The notes beneath the pieces are model-generated. The model was given only the letters and a program-made list of their open reading frames with translations. It did not search any database and was not told the origin of the DNA. Shown here piece by piece: positions 26,342-34,526 of a stretch of 64,000 nucleotides of DNA. The stretch covers positions 248,001 through 312,000 of the forward strand of contig NZ_JACXAC010000006.1 of assembly GCF_014699055.1 (NCBI RefSeq), given 5' to 3'. Every line of letters begins with the position of its first letter. Position 1 is the first letter of the stretch. Both the position numbers and the translations under genes were made by a program. The DNA comes from Hymenobacter armeniacus. GTDB taxonomy: Bacteria; Bacteroidota; Bacteroidia; Cytophagales; Hymenobacteraceae.

Positions 26342-26668
26342 ATGACCATCGAAGAAGCCCAGCAAACCGTCGACGGCTGGATAAAAACCACGGGCGTCCG
26401 TTATTTCAGTGAGCTCACCAACATGGCCATCCTCACCGAGGAAGTGGGCGAAGTGGCCCGGCTCATCTCCCGCCAATACGGCGAACAGTCTTTCAAAGAG
26501 TCCGACAAAGGCAAGGACCTCGGCGACGAGCTGGCCGACGTGCTGTTCGTCGTCATCTGCCTAGCCAACCAAACCGGCATCAACCTCACCGAAGCCATGG
26601 CCCGCAACCTGGAGAAGAAAACCCAGCGCGACGGCCAGCGCCACAAGAATAACGAGAAGCTGCTGTAG
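26342..26668 (+). CDS. MazG-like nucleotide pyrophosphohydrolase
   Basis: 108 residues. Hydrolyses nucleoside triphosphates to monophosphates, likely removing non-canonical nucleotides. Mg-binding motif EEVGEVARLI (EExxE, about residues 30-40) and the second acidic cluster LGDELADVLFVVICLAN (about 62-80) are the all-alpha NTP-pyrophosphatase hallmarks. Single-domain, half the size of full MazG. Probably co-transcribed with dtd. Confidence 0.93.
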   Translation: MTIEEAQQTVDGWIKTTGVRYFSELTNMAILTEEVGEVARLISRQYGEQSFKESDKGKDLGDELADVLFVVICLANQTGINLTEAMARNLEKKTQRDGQRHKNNEKLL

Positions 26669-26690
26669 CTGGTTGGGGCAAGAGCCAAGC

Positions 26691-26726
26691 GGCCGTCATG
26701 CTTCGGCTGCGTTCAGCATGACGGCC
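26691..26726. terminator. Palindromic terminator between convergent genes
   Basis: Perfect 12-bp arms GGCCGTCATGCT (26691-26702) and 26715-26726 around a 12-base loop, followed by TTTC. It lies between the mazG-like stop and the comB stop. The GTCATGC core recurs at 30637 and 30708, so it may also be a dispersed repeat. Confidence 0.75.
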
Positions 26727-26735
26727 TTTCAACCA

Positions 26736-27458
26736 CTACCCATTGCTAACCAGCCGGTCTTCGCGCCAGATGGGCAGCACCTCGGCGTAGGAATCAATCC
26801 GCAAACAGAATTCAAAATCCTTGCTGGCTTCCAGCGAGTTGAGCCGGCGCACGTGGGCCGACTGCAGCAAGTAGCTCGACAAATCCCCTTTGCCTTGCTG
26901 CCACAGGTGCAGCGCAGCCAAGGTCGCGTCGGAGCTGCGCACGTCGAAATCCGGCGCCAGCCGCTCGGCCAGGGCACCGCCAAAAACGGTGTCTTCGAGG
27001 CAGAACTGGCCTTTCCAACCGGCGCACACCACCAGCACGTCGCGGCCCTGGGCACGGGCGAAAGCGGCTACGGCTTCCAGGTTGAGGAATGCGCCGACCA
27101 CTACGGCTTCAGCCGCCAGGGAGCGGCGCAGCGCCGCCGTGCCGTTGGTGGTGCTGATGGTGAGGGCGCGGCCGCGCACCGGCCGCGCCTCGTCCAGAAA
27201 GCCGAAGGGCGAATTGCCTAGGTCGAAACCGGGCGCCGGCAGGCCGTCGCGCTCGGCGGCGGTGAGGCAGCCGTGCTGATGGCCGTAGGCCGTGCACTCG
27301 TCCAGCGACGCCACCGGGAAAACGTGCGTGACGCCCTCCCCCAGCGCCGTCACAATGGTGCTCGACGCCCGCAGAATGTCCACTATAACGGCCACCCGGC
27401 CGCGCAAATCATACAAGGGCAGCAACTCAGGCGAGAAGCAGATATCTACGTTGGGCAT
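26736..27458 (-). CDS. comB: 2-phosphosulfolactate phosphatase (ComB family)
   Basis: 240 residues. ComB removes phosphate from 2-phosphosulfolactate, in archaea for coenzyme M; in bacteria the product sulfolactate may serve other roles. Family features: VAVIVDILRASSTIVTALGEG (metal-binding Asp and substrate loop, about 22-42), ISTTNGTAAL (about 121-130) and the C-terminal half VCAGWKGQFCLEDTVFGGAL (about 163-182). Length fits. No other coenzyme M or sulfolactate gene is nearby. A palindromic repeat begins nine bases upstream of the start. Confidence 0.9.
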   Translation of the reverse strand: MPNVDICFSPELLPLYDLRGRVAVIVDILRASSTIVTALGEGVTHVFPVASLDECTAYGHQHGCLTAAERDGLPAPGFDLGNSPFGFLDEARPVRGRALTISTTNGTAALRRSLAAEAVVVGAFLNLEAVAAFARAQGRDVLVVCAGWKGQFCLEDTVFGGALAERLAPDFDVRSSDATLAALHLWQQGKGDLSSYLLQSAHVRRLNSLEASKDFEFCLRIDSYAEVLPIWREDRLVSNG

Positions 27459-27466
27459 AAAATGTT

Positions 27467-27552
27467 GCGCGGACGTTGCAGTCCGCGTCTCCGCGCAGTG
27501 TGCGCAGTAGGGTAGATAATGGACGCGAAGACGCGGACTGCAACGTCTGCGC
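27467..27552. repeat. Palindromic repeat, 24-bp arms, between gcvT and comB
   Basis: Arms 27467-27490 and 27529-27552 are reverse complements with one mismatch; the core ACGTTGCAGTCCGCGTCT is perfect over 18 bp. The 38-base centre contains a smaller GCGCA repeat. Non-coding, and it ends eight bases before the gcvT stop, so it could act as terminator for gcvT and leader structure for comB. Confidence 0.85.
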
Positions 27553-27559
27553 TACAGCG

Positions 27560-28663
27560 CTATTCTTCCGTGCCTTTGGTGAGCGGCAGCTTGCTTACCG
27601 TGGCGGGCAGGTTTTTGCCGCGAATCTGCACGAAGATTTGGGTGCCGGGCGCGGCAAATTCCGTTTTCACGTAGCCCAGGCCGATGCCTTTGCTCAGCGA
27701 AGGCGACTGCGTGCCGCTCGTCACGTCGCCGATTTTCTGGCCGTCGGCGTCCACCAGCTCGTAGTGGCCGCGCGGAATGCCGGGGCCGTCCATCACGAAG
27801 CCGACCAGCTTTTTCTGCACGCCGGCTTCCTTCTGCTTTTTCAGGTTTTTGGAGTTGGTGAAGTCCTTGGTGAACTTGGTAATCCATCCCAGGCCGGCTT
27901 CCAGGGGCGAGGTGGTGTCGTCGATGTCGTTGCCGTAGAGGCAGTAGCCCATTTCGAGGCGCAGCGTGTCGCGGGCGCCCAAGCCAATGGGCTTGATGCC
28001 GTAGGGCTGGCCGGCGGTCATGATTTTATCCCAGACCATGGCGGCGCTTTCGTTCGGAATGTAGAGCTCGAAGCCGCCTGCGCCGGTGTAGCCGGTGGCC
28101 GAAATGATGACGTCGGGGGCGCCGGCGAAGGTACCCTGCACGAAGGAGTAGTACGGGATGCTGCTCAGGTCCACGTCGGTCAGGGTTTGCAGCGCGGCAA
28201 TGGCCTTGGGGCCTTGCACGGCAAACAGGCTGGTGCGGTCCGAAATGTCTTCCATTTCCACGCCTTTGGTGTTGTGGTGCCGAATCCAGTTCCAGTCTTT
28301 TTCGATGTTGGAAGCGTTGACGACCAGCAGGTAGTCGTTGTCGGCCAGCTTGTACACCAGCAGGTCGTCCACGATGCCGCCGTCGTGGTTGGGCAGGCAC
28401 GAATACTGCGCCTTGCCGTCGGTGAGCTTGCTGGCGTCGTTGCTGGTCACGCGCTGAATGAGGTCGAGGGCCTCGGGGCCGCGCAGCCGGAACTCGCCCA
28501 TGTGCGACACGTCGAAAATGCCCACCGCGCGGCGCACCGTGTGGTGCTCATCGAGGTCGGAAGAATAGCGCACCGGCATGTCGTAGCCGGCAAAAGGCAC
28601 CATTTTGGCTCCCAGCTGGCGGTGCGTGTCGTTGAGGGTAACGGTTTTCAGGGAAACGGTCAT
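27560..28663 (-). CDS. gcvT: Glycine cleavage system T protein (aminomethyltransferase)
   Basis: 367 residues from the ATG at 28663 (MTVSLKTVTLNDTHRQLGAK). An in-frame extension to 28822 runs through a terminator and a palindrome and is rejected. GcvT transfers the methylene group from lipoyl-H protein to tetrahydrofolate, releasing ammonia. Conserved segments: MVPFAGYDMPVRYSSD, GIFDVSHMGEFRLRGPEAL, TGYTGAGGFELYIP and GLGARDTLRLEMGYCLYGND. Length matches the usual 360-370. Other gcv genes are not in the window. Confidence 0.97.
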   Translation of the reverse strand: MTVSLKTVTLNDTHRQLGAKMVPFAGYDMPVRYSSDLDEHHTVRRAVGIFDVSHMGEFRLRGPEALDLIQRVTSNDASKLTDGKAQYSCLPNHDGGIVDDLLVYKLADNDYLLVVNASNIEKDWNWIRHHNTKGVEMEDISDRTSLFAVQGPKAIAALQTLTDVDLSSIPYYSFVQGTFAGAPDVIISATGYTGAGGFELYIPNESAAMVWDKIMTAGQPYGIKPIGLGARDTLRLEMGYCLYGNDIDDTTSPLEAGLGWITKFTKDFTNSKNLKKQKEAGVQKKLVGFVMDGPGIPRGHYELVDADGQKIGDVTSGTQSPSLSKGIGLGYVKTEFAAPGTQIFVQIRGKNLPATVSKLPLTKGTEE

Positions 28664-28714
28664 GGGCGGGGTGATGGATTGGCGGGTTGGTGGGATTGGG
28701 CTACAAAGGTGGGG

Positions 28715-28751
28715 CAAAAAAGAAAAGCCGCTTCGGATGGAAGCGGCTTTT
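28715..28751 (-). terminator. Rho-independent terminator downstream of ilvE
   Basis: Read on the minus strand: 11-bp perfect arm AAAAGCCGCTT (plus coordinates 28741-28751 with 28723-28733), 7-base loop, then a T-rich tract. It follows the palindrome behind ilvE and separates it from gcvT. Confidence 0.85.
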
Positions 28752-28760
28752 CCGAAACTT

Positions 28761-28862
28761 CTGTCCTCCTGAGCGCAGCGAAGGACCTTGTCACGCGAGC
28801 AGCAGTAATCACTGCAAACCATTCTCCGGTGAGAAGGTCCTTCGCTGCGCTCAGGAGGACAG
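28761..28862. repeat. Palindromic repeat, perfect 29-bp arms (family A, copy 1)
   Basis: Arms 28761-28789 and 28834-28862 are exact reverse complements (core CTGAGCGCAGCGAAGGACCT) around a 44-base centre. A second, diverged copy with the same core lies at 58724-58843. Located 14 bases beyond the ilvE stop. Confidence 0.92.
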
Positions 28863-28876
28863 CCGGTTAAATCGTG

Positions 28877-29941
28877 TTAAATGCGCACCATCCAGTTGTG
28901 CACGTCAGCGCCCTCGCCGGTGCGAATGGCATCCAGCGCCGCGGTTACGCGCTTGGAGAAGGCCTGTGCGCCGGTCACGGGCAGGTCGTAGTCGTGGCCC
29001 TCGTAGCCGATGGTGGCAATGGGCGCAATGGTAGCGGCCGTGCCCACCCCGAAGGCTTCTTCGAGCTTGCCGGCGGCCAGGGCATCCATTACCTCGCGGC
29101 TGCCCACTTTGCGCTCTTCCACGGTCAGGCCCATGTCGCGGGCCAGCTGCAGCACGCTGCGGCGCGTCACGCCGTCGAGGATGGACGTGCTGAGGGCGGG
29201 CGTCACCACCTTGCCGTCCATCACGAAAATGGCGTTCATCGTGCCCGACTCTTCCACGTACTGGTGCTGCGAGGCATCGGTCCAGATGAGCTGGTTGTAG
29301 CCCTCGTTCTGGGCGAGCTTGGTGGGGTACATGGCGGCGCCGTAGTTACCGGCGTTTTTGGCGTAGCCCGCGCCGCCCTCAGCCGAGCGCACGTACTTCT
29401 GCTCGAAGCGCACGCGCAGAGGCTTGTTGAAATACAGGCCCACCGGGCAGGTGAAAATCATGAAGCGGTACGTCTCCGACGGCCGCACGCCAATGAAGCC
29501 GTCGGTGGCAAACATGAAGGGGCGGATGTAAAGCGACGAGCCCGGCGCGCTGGGCACCCAGGCGGCGTCCAGCTTCAGCAGCTCGCGCAGGCCGTTCATG
29601 AACAGCTCTTCCGAGATGGTGGGCATGCACATGCGCTCGGCCGACGAGTTGAGACGGGCCCAGTTGTCGAGGGGCCGGAACAAGGCCACGCCGCCGTCGT
29701 GTTGATGATACGCTTTCATGCCCTCAAAAATGGCCTGGCCGTAGTGCAGGGCCGAGTTGGCGGGGCTCACGGCCATGTCGCCGTAGGGCACTATCTGGGC
29801 TTCCTGCCATTCGCCGTTGACGAAATCCACGGCAAACATGTGGTCAGAAAACGCCTTGCCGAATTCTAAGTGGTCAAAATCGACCGAGGCCAGGCGAGAC
29901 GCCGTGGTGGGCTGGGTACGAATGGGAAGAATGTCAATCAT
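28877..29941 (-). CDS. ilvE: Branched-chain amino acid aminotransferase
   Basis: 354 residues. PLP enzyme that interconverts Leu/Ile/Val and their 2-oxoacids. Fold-type IV motifs: LHYGQAIFEGMKAY (about 67-80), RPFMFATDGFIGV, the PLP lysine in GYAKNAGNYGAAM (about residue 196), EESGTMNAIFV and the phosphate-binding STSILDGVTRRS. Length indicates the large eukaryote-like BCAT2 subtype common in Bacteroidetes, rather than the 309-residue E. coli form. Single gene, terminator at 28715-28751. Confidence 0.95.
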   Translation of the reverse strand: MIDILPIRTQPTTASRLASVDFDHLEFGKAFSDHMFAVDFVNGEWQEAQIVPYGDMAVSPANSALHYGQAIFEGMKAYHQHDGGVALFRPLDNWARLNSSAERMCMPTISEELFMNGLRELLKLDAAWVPSAPGSSLYIRPFMFATDGFIGVRPSETYRFMIFTCPVGLYFNKPLRVRFEQKYVRSAEGGAGYAKNAGNYGAAMYPTKLAQNEGYNQLIWTDASQHQYVEESGTMNAIFVMDGKVVTPALSTSILDGVTRRSVLQLARDMGLTVEERKVGSREVMDALAAGKLEEAFGVGTAATIAPIATIGYEGHDYDLPVTGAQAFSKRVTAALDAIRTGEGADVHNWMVRI

Positions 29942-30063
29942 GAGCGAGCGAGTTCGGGAAACAAAGAGTGGGTGGGATTTTGGGAAGTACGTAGGATGCA
30001 GAGGCTGCGACCACCGCCGCAGGCCATCAAAAACAAAAGGTTAGGGCTAAGACACCATTTTCG

Positions 30064-30612
30064 TCAAAGTCGTGCCTGCCAGGTCACTTCTTCCACGCCC
30101 AGGTCGTGGGCCATGGCCCGGCTCAGCACAAACAGGTAGTCGGACAAGCGGTTCAGATACACCACCACCAATTCGGCCACAAACGATTCCTCGCCGAGGT
30201 GAATGGCCAGCCGCTCAGCCCGTCGGCACACGCAGCGGGCCACGTGCGCGTGGCTCACGGCCGGGTGCCCGCCGGGCAGGATGAAGGCGCGCAGTTCCGG
30301 CAATTCCAGGTTCATGCGGTCCATTTCGTCTTCCAGCAGCGTCACGTCGGCGGCGTGCAGGTCGGGCAGCTTCATTTTCGACTTTTCCGGGTCGGCGGCC
30401 AGGGCCGAGCCAATGGTGAACAGCCGGTCCTGAATTTCCTTCAGCAACGGCCGGCGGGCGGCGTTCACGTCCTGGTCGCGCACCAAGCCGATGTGGGCGT
30501 TCAGCTCGTCCACGGTGCCGTAGCACTCAATGCGCAGGCTGCTTTTGGGCACCCGCGTGCCGCCAATGAGGGACGTGAGGCCTTTGTCGCCGGTTTTGGT
30601 GTAGATTTTCAT
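30064..30612 (-). CDS. Cob(I)alamin adenosyltransferase, PduO type
   Basis: 182 residues. Transfers the adenosyl group of ATP to cob(I)alamin to form coenzyme B12. PduO-type signatures: N-terminal ATP-binding MKIYTKTGDKGLTSL, ECYGTVDELNAHIGL (about 30-44), CRRAERLA (about 138) and YLNRLSDYLFVLSR near the C-terminus. Length is right for the single-domain form. No other cobalamin gene is close; Bacteroidetes often salvage B12. Confidence 0.95.
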   Translation of the reverse strand: MKIYTKTGDKGLTSLIGGTRVPKSSLRIECYGTVDELNAHIGLVRDQDVNAARRPLLKEIQDRLFTIGSALAADPEKSKMKLPDLHAADVTLLEDEMDRMNLELPELRAFILPGGHPAVSHAHVARCVCRRAERLAIHLGEESFVAELVVVYLNRLSDYLFVLSRAMAHDLGVEEVTWQARL

Positions 30613-30634
30613 TCGGTGAGCGTTAAATCCTGAA

Positions 30635-30718
30635 CGTCATGCAGAGCGCAACATTTTTACCGCGGGAGTAACAGATTGCGTTGCGCGGTAGCGCTGCTTC
30701 GACAAGCTCGGCATGACG
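30635..30718. repeat. Imperfect palindrome with GTCATGC ends
   Basis: CGTCATGC at 30635-30642 and GCATGACG at 30711-30718 are reverse complements, with partial pairing of adjoining bases (AGCG with GCTC). The same GTCATGC core occurs in the hairpin at 26691-26726. It fills most of the gap between the PduO and ABC genes. Confidence 0.55.
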
Positions 30719-30726
30719 GGCTGCTA

Positions 30727-31443
30727 TTACCCCGCCGTGGCGTGGGTTGTGATGTCGGTGTTCACTTCGTCCGTTTCAATCAATCCGTCGCGCAGGCGCA
30801 CGATGCGGTGGGCGTAGCGGGCAATGTCCTCTTCGTGCGTCACCATGATGATGGTGTTGCCCTTGGAATACAGCGCCTCAAACAAATCCATGATTTCATG
30901 GCTGGTTTTCGAGTCGAGGGCGCCGGTGGGTTCGTCGGCCAGCAGCACGCTGGGGTTGTTCACGAGGGCGCGGGCAATGGCCACGCGCTGGCGCTGCCCG
31001 CCCGACAGCTCGTTAGGCCGGTGCGAGGCGCGGTCGGCCAGGCCCACAGAGCGCAGCGATTCCATGGCGCGCTCGTTGCGCTCGCGCTTGCTCAGGCCGG
31101 CGTAAATGAGCGGCAGGGCTACGTTGTCGAGGGCCGAGGCGCGGGGCAGCAGGTTGAAGCTCTGGAACACGAAGCCGATTTCCTTGTTGCGCACCTCGGC
31201 CAGCTGGTTGTCGCTCATGCGGCTCACGTCCTGGCCGTTGAGGATGTACTGGCCTTTGCTGGGCGTGTCGAGGCAGCCCACGATGTTCATCAGCGTGGAC
31301 TTGCCCGAGCCCGACGGCCCCATGAACGCCACGTACTCGCCGCGCGGAATCTGGATGCTCACCGAGCGCAGGGCGTGAATGACCTCGGCGCCCATCACAT
31401 AATTTTTGGCGATGTCATTGGTTTCGATGACGTTGGGGTTCAT
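30727..31443 (-). CDS. ABC transporter ATP-binding protein (MacB/LolD type)
   Basis: 238 residues. Walker A GPSGSGKSTL (about 42-51), Q-loop FVFQSFNLLPRASA, signature LSGGQRQRVAIARAL, Walker B VLLADEPTGALDSKT and H-loop VTHEED. The sequence follows the LolD/MacB/FtsE subfamily, whose members drive MacB-type permeases exporting lipoproteins, peptides or drugs. No permease is adjacent. Its start lies 12 bases after the stop of the large membrane-TPR gene, so they are probably in one operon, although that protein does not resemble an ABC permease. Confidence 0.93.
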   Translation of the reverse strand: MNPNVIETNDIAKNYVMGAEVIHALRSVSIQIPRGEYVAFMGPSGSGKSTLMNIVGCLDTPSKGQYILNGQDVSRMSDNQLAEVRNKEIGFVFQSFNLLPRASALDNVALPLIYAGLSKRERNERAMESLRSVGLADRASHRPNELSGGQRQRVAIARALVNNPSVLLADEPTGALDSKTSHEIMDLFEALYSKGNTIIMVTHEEDIARYAHRIVRLRDGLIETDEVNTDITTHATAG

Positions 31444-31455
31444 GGCTCGAAATAC

Positions 31456-34218
31456 TTATTGCAGAGGAGGAATGGCGGGAGCAACGGAAAAAGAGTCGGA
31501 AGCCGCCGCGCGGGTTGCCCGGTGCTGCTCGTACTCAGCCGCTAAAGTAGCATACGCGGCGGGTGCCAATTGCTGGCGCAGCTGGGCCAGCGCGTCGGTG
31601 GCATATTCGGTCAGGCCGGCGTCGGCGGCGGCCAGCGCGTAGGCCCTCAACAGCGTTGGCGACTGGGGGTTTTCGTCGAGCCCGGCCCGCAGGGCTTCGT
31701 AGGCGGCCGTGTAGCTGCGGCGCCGGGTGTAAAAGCGGCCCGCGGCCAGGATGGCTGGTTCGTTGAAAGGGGCCTCCTGCACAATGCGTTGGTAGCTTTT
31801 GGCGGCGGCCGCCGCGTTGTTCGCCTGCTCGGCCTGCCGGGCCTGCGCCAGCCAGTCGTTGCCAATGCGCTCCACAGCAGTTCCCGGCGCAAACGAAGCC
31901 GCAGCCAGTTGCGCCAGCGTCCGCCGCCCCAACAGCTGCAAGGCCGAATCCGGCGAAGCCGCCAAGCGTGCTGCCTGTGCCCGCGCCGAATCCGGTTGCC
32001 CGTTCAGAGCCAGGGCGTAGGCGCGCGTTTCGCCGGCCTGCACCGCGCCGTGAGAGGCCGCAAACGCCAGCTGGTCGGCCGCAGTAGCAAACTGGCCTTG
32101 CTGCAATTGCCACAGCCCCAGCAGCATCTGGTAGTAGGCGGCCGTGCCGGTAGTGCCCGCCGCCAGGGGTAGCAATAGCTGGCGGGCGGCCCGCTCCTGC
32201 CCCAATGCATGCCGGGCATACGCCTGCAAAAACATCAGCTGCTCGTAATACGGCGCGTTGGCATCTGCTCTGGCAAGGCTTGCCAAATGCGGCAACCCTT
32301 GCCGAATGCCAGTGGCGTTCTGCGTTTTGATGTTGGCCAGCACCGCGTGGTAAAGATGGGCAAACGTCGCGTCGTCCAACACAGCCGGCGTGGACGGCGC
32401 GTCAGCTTTTACCGGCTTCGTGAGCAGGCCCAGCAGCAATTGGTTGGCCGCGAGGGCTGGCTCGGTGGCGGGGTTGCTGCCGCCGGGCTGCTTTTGGGCT
32501 TCGGCATAGAGGTTCTGGCTCAGCAGGAAGCCCAGCTGGTTGGTACGGCTGGCGTAGCTGCCGGGGTTCAGCCGCTCGGCTTGGTCCAGGTAAAAGGCCA
32601 CGGAATCATTCAGGGCCGTTTTGGTAAAAAGCTGGGCCAGGTCGCCGGCCAGGGCGGCACTGCGGGGCTGCGCTTTGAGGCCGCGCCGTAGGATGTCGAG
32701 GCCATCAAATAAGTCTTCGGGCTGATTGAACAAGCCGGCCAGGCGCACCGACACCTTCTCGCTGGGCCCGCGCAGCAAGGCCCGGTTCAGGGCCACAATT
32801 TCATTGCCGCGCTGCTGCCGGAAGCGGTAGAGCGCCGCCCGCCCAAACTGAGCGTGGAAATTGCCCCGGTAGAGCACGTCGCCGCTTTCGGCGTAGTAGC
32901 GCTCGGCCAGCACGGCCAAGCTGAGGTCGTCGGGCGTAGCTTCGCTTTGCTGGCGGGCCAGGTCGCCGAGGTGGTTGTACTGGCCGGCCTGCACCTGGTC
33001 GGGCAGCGGGAAGCTACGGCGCGACTGAATGATGACGATGCCGCCCACCGCCAGCACGTACACCGTGTAGAACGGCAACCGGCGCGGCTCAAACGCCACC
33101 CGGTACACCCGCAGCCGCTGCTGAATGAGCGGCATGAAGTTGATGAGCACATACAGCCAGAAGCTGCCCCCCACCAGCAGCAGCGCCAGGCCCGCAAAGC
33201 TGCGGGCCGCCGCCAGCAGCGGGGTATTGTCGGTGGCAAAGGCATAGCCCAGGGCGCCCGCGGCGCCGGCCACCGCCAGCGGGTACAGCACCCGGGCCTC
33301 GGCATACGGCACCGTACCGGCGTAGCTGGGCGCCCGCAGGCGCAGGCCCAGCCCGCCCGCCAGCACCGCCGGTAGCAGCAGCACCAGGGGGTCCAGGCTC
33401 ACGCCCGGCAGCAGTTGCAGGCCGTCGTTCCACACGTACAGCAGCAACGCGCCCAGGTACAGCAGAATCGCGGCCACAAACGGCCCCAGCCCAAACCGGC
33501 TCCCCGGCTGCTCGGCCTGGGCATTGAACCACAGCAGGGCCCGGATATTTTCTATCCCCACCCACAGCACCAGCAGCGCCACCAGCACAGCGCCGCCCGG
33601 CGTGGCGTAGGCGGCCAGCTGAAGTGCGGTTTCGGCGGCCGGCAGTTGGCTTTGGCTGAAAATTAAGAGGCCCAGGCCGACCACAATCGCGCCCAGCACC
33701 AGCACGCGCCGTCCCAGTCGCCATTCCTCGGCAAAAGCGTGCACGGCATAGGCGCCACCGCCCACCAGCCCCAACATGAGGTACAGGAAGTACCGCTCGC
33801 TGGTATTGAAAATGCCCAGCGACTCGGTGTTGAGCGACAGCAGCAGGAAGATGACCGGAATCATGCCCGCCACAAACGCCAGCCGAGCCAGCGTGCTGGC
33901 CACGGCCACCCATCCCACCAGCACCGCCGCCAGCAATAGCAAAAACAGCCCCGCCGCCACCGGCTGCGTAAACGGCCCGGCCACGTCGTGCGTCAAACTC
34001 ACAATGAAGCCGCTGGCTTGCACCGGCACACGCACCGGGCCGGCCGCCACCTGCTCCAGCGTGAGCGGCACGGCCTGCAGCTGCGGCACCAAGCACATGG
34101 GCAGGGTGCTATCGGGGCCCGTGAAGTAATAAAAAATGGCCAGCCCCACGGCCAGCGCGGCCAGCACGCCTAGCCAGGTGGGCCGCCAGGCGCGCGTCGA
34201 AGCGAGTTTCGGGCTCAA
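31456..34218 (-). CDS. Large membrane protein with C-terminal TPR-like region, unknown function
   Basis: About 920 residues. The N-terminal half (to about residue 400) has roughly twelve hydrophobic segments, beginning at WLGVLAALAVGLAIFYYFTG; the C-terminal half is soluble, rich in Ala/Leu helices of TPR character (for example AAAAAKSYQRIVQEAPFNEP, about residue 810). I do not recognise a functional family. No ATG is available near the N-terminus: the reading begins at a TTG that directly follows the gatC stop in the same frame; a GTG 17 codons later is the alternative. Operon with gatC upstream and the ABC ATPase downstream. Possibly an envelope scaffold (weak inference). Confidence 0.78.
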   Translation of the reverse strand: MSPKLASTRAWRPTWLGVLAALAVGLAIFYYFTGPDSTLPMCLVPQLQAVPLTLEQVAAGPVRVPVQASGFIVSLTHDVAGPFTQPVAAGLFLLLLAAVLVGWVAVASTLARLAFVAGMIPVIFLLLSLNTESLGIFNTSERYFLYLMLGLVGGGAYAVHAFAEEWRLGRRVLVLGAIVVGLGLLIFSQSQLPAAETALQLAAYATPGGAVLVALLVLWVGIENIRALLWFNAQAEQPGSRFGLGPFVAAILLYLGALLLYVWNDGLQLLPGVSLDPLVLLLPAVLAGGLGLRLRAPSYAGTVPYAEARVLYPLAVAGAAGALGYAFATDNTPLLAAARSFAGLALLLVGGSFWLYVLINFMPLIQQRLRVYRVAFEPRRLPFYTVYVLAVGGIVIIQSRRSFPLPDQVQAGQYNHLGDLARQQSEATPDDLSLAVLAERYYAESGDVLYRGNFHAQFGRAALYRFRQQRGNEIVALNRALLRGPSEKVSVRLAGLFNQPEDLFDGLDILRRGLKAQPRSAALAGDLAQLFTKTALNDSVAFYLDQAERLNPGSYASRTNQLGFLLSQNLYAEAQKQPGGSNPATEPALAANQLLLGLLTKPVKADAPSTPAVLDDATFAHLYHAVLANIKTQNATGIRQGLPHLASLARADANAPYYEQLMFLQAYARHALGQERAARQLLLPLAAGTTGTAAYYQMLLGLWQLQQGQFATAADQLAFAASHGAVQAGETRAYALALNGQPDSARAQAARLAASPDSALQLLGRRTLAQLAAASFAPGTAVERIGNDWLAQARQAEQANNAAAAAKSYQRIVQEAPFNEPAILAAGRFYTRRRSYTAAYEALRAGLDENPQSPTLLRAYALAAADAGLTEYATDALAQLRQQLAPAAYATLAAEYEQHRATRAAASDSFSVAPAIPPLQ

Positions 34219-34506
34219 CTATTCCAATACTTTGGGCACCCGGAAGTAGTCCGAATCCTTGCGCGGGGCGTTGCGCAAGCCGTCCTGGTGGCTCACGGTG
34301 TTGCGGGCGTCGTCGTCGCGCAGCACGTTTACTTCCTGCGACAAATGCACCAGCGGCTCCACGCCCGTTGTGTCGAGGCCTTCGAGCTGGGCCACGAAAT
34401 CGAGGATGTTGTTCAGGTCGCCGAGCATCTGCTGCTCGCGGGTAGCGTCAAATTCGAGGCGGGCCAAATGGGCCAGGCCGCGCAGGGTGCCAAGGTCGGT
34501 GCTCAT
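34219..34506 (-). CDS. gatC: Asp-tRNA(Asn)/Glu-tRNA(Gln) amidotransferase subunit C
   Basis: 95 residues. GatC helps assemble the GatCAB complex that amidates mischarged Glu-tRNA(Gln) or Asp-tRNA(Asn). Typical pattern: LRGLAHLARLEFDATREQQMLGDLNNIL near the N-terminus and the C-terminal DYFRVPKVLE, which is the usual family ending. gatA and gatB are not adjacent. The TAG stop is followed with no gap by the TTG start of the next gene in the same reading frame. Confidence 0.93.
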   Translation of the reverse strand: MSTDLGTLRGLAHLARLEFDATREQQMLGDLNNILDFVAQLEGLDTTGVEPLVHLSQEVNVLRDDDARNTVSHQDGLRNAPRKDSDYFRVPKVLE

Positions 34507-34526
34507 GTTGCGTTAGGAATTACTAG

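Noticed and set aside
27560..28822. Longer gcvT reading from 28822
   Set aside because: The extra 53 residues are encoded by a palindrome and terminator and have no similarity to GcvT, which starts naturally at 28663.
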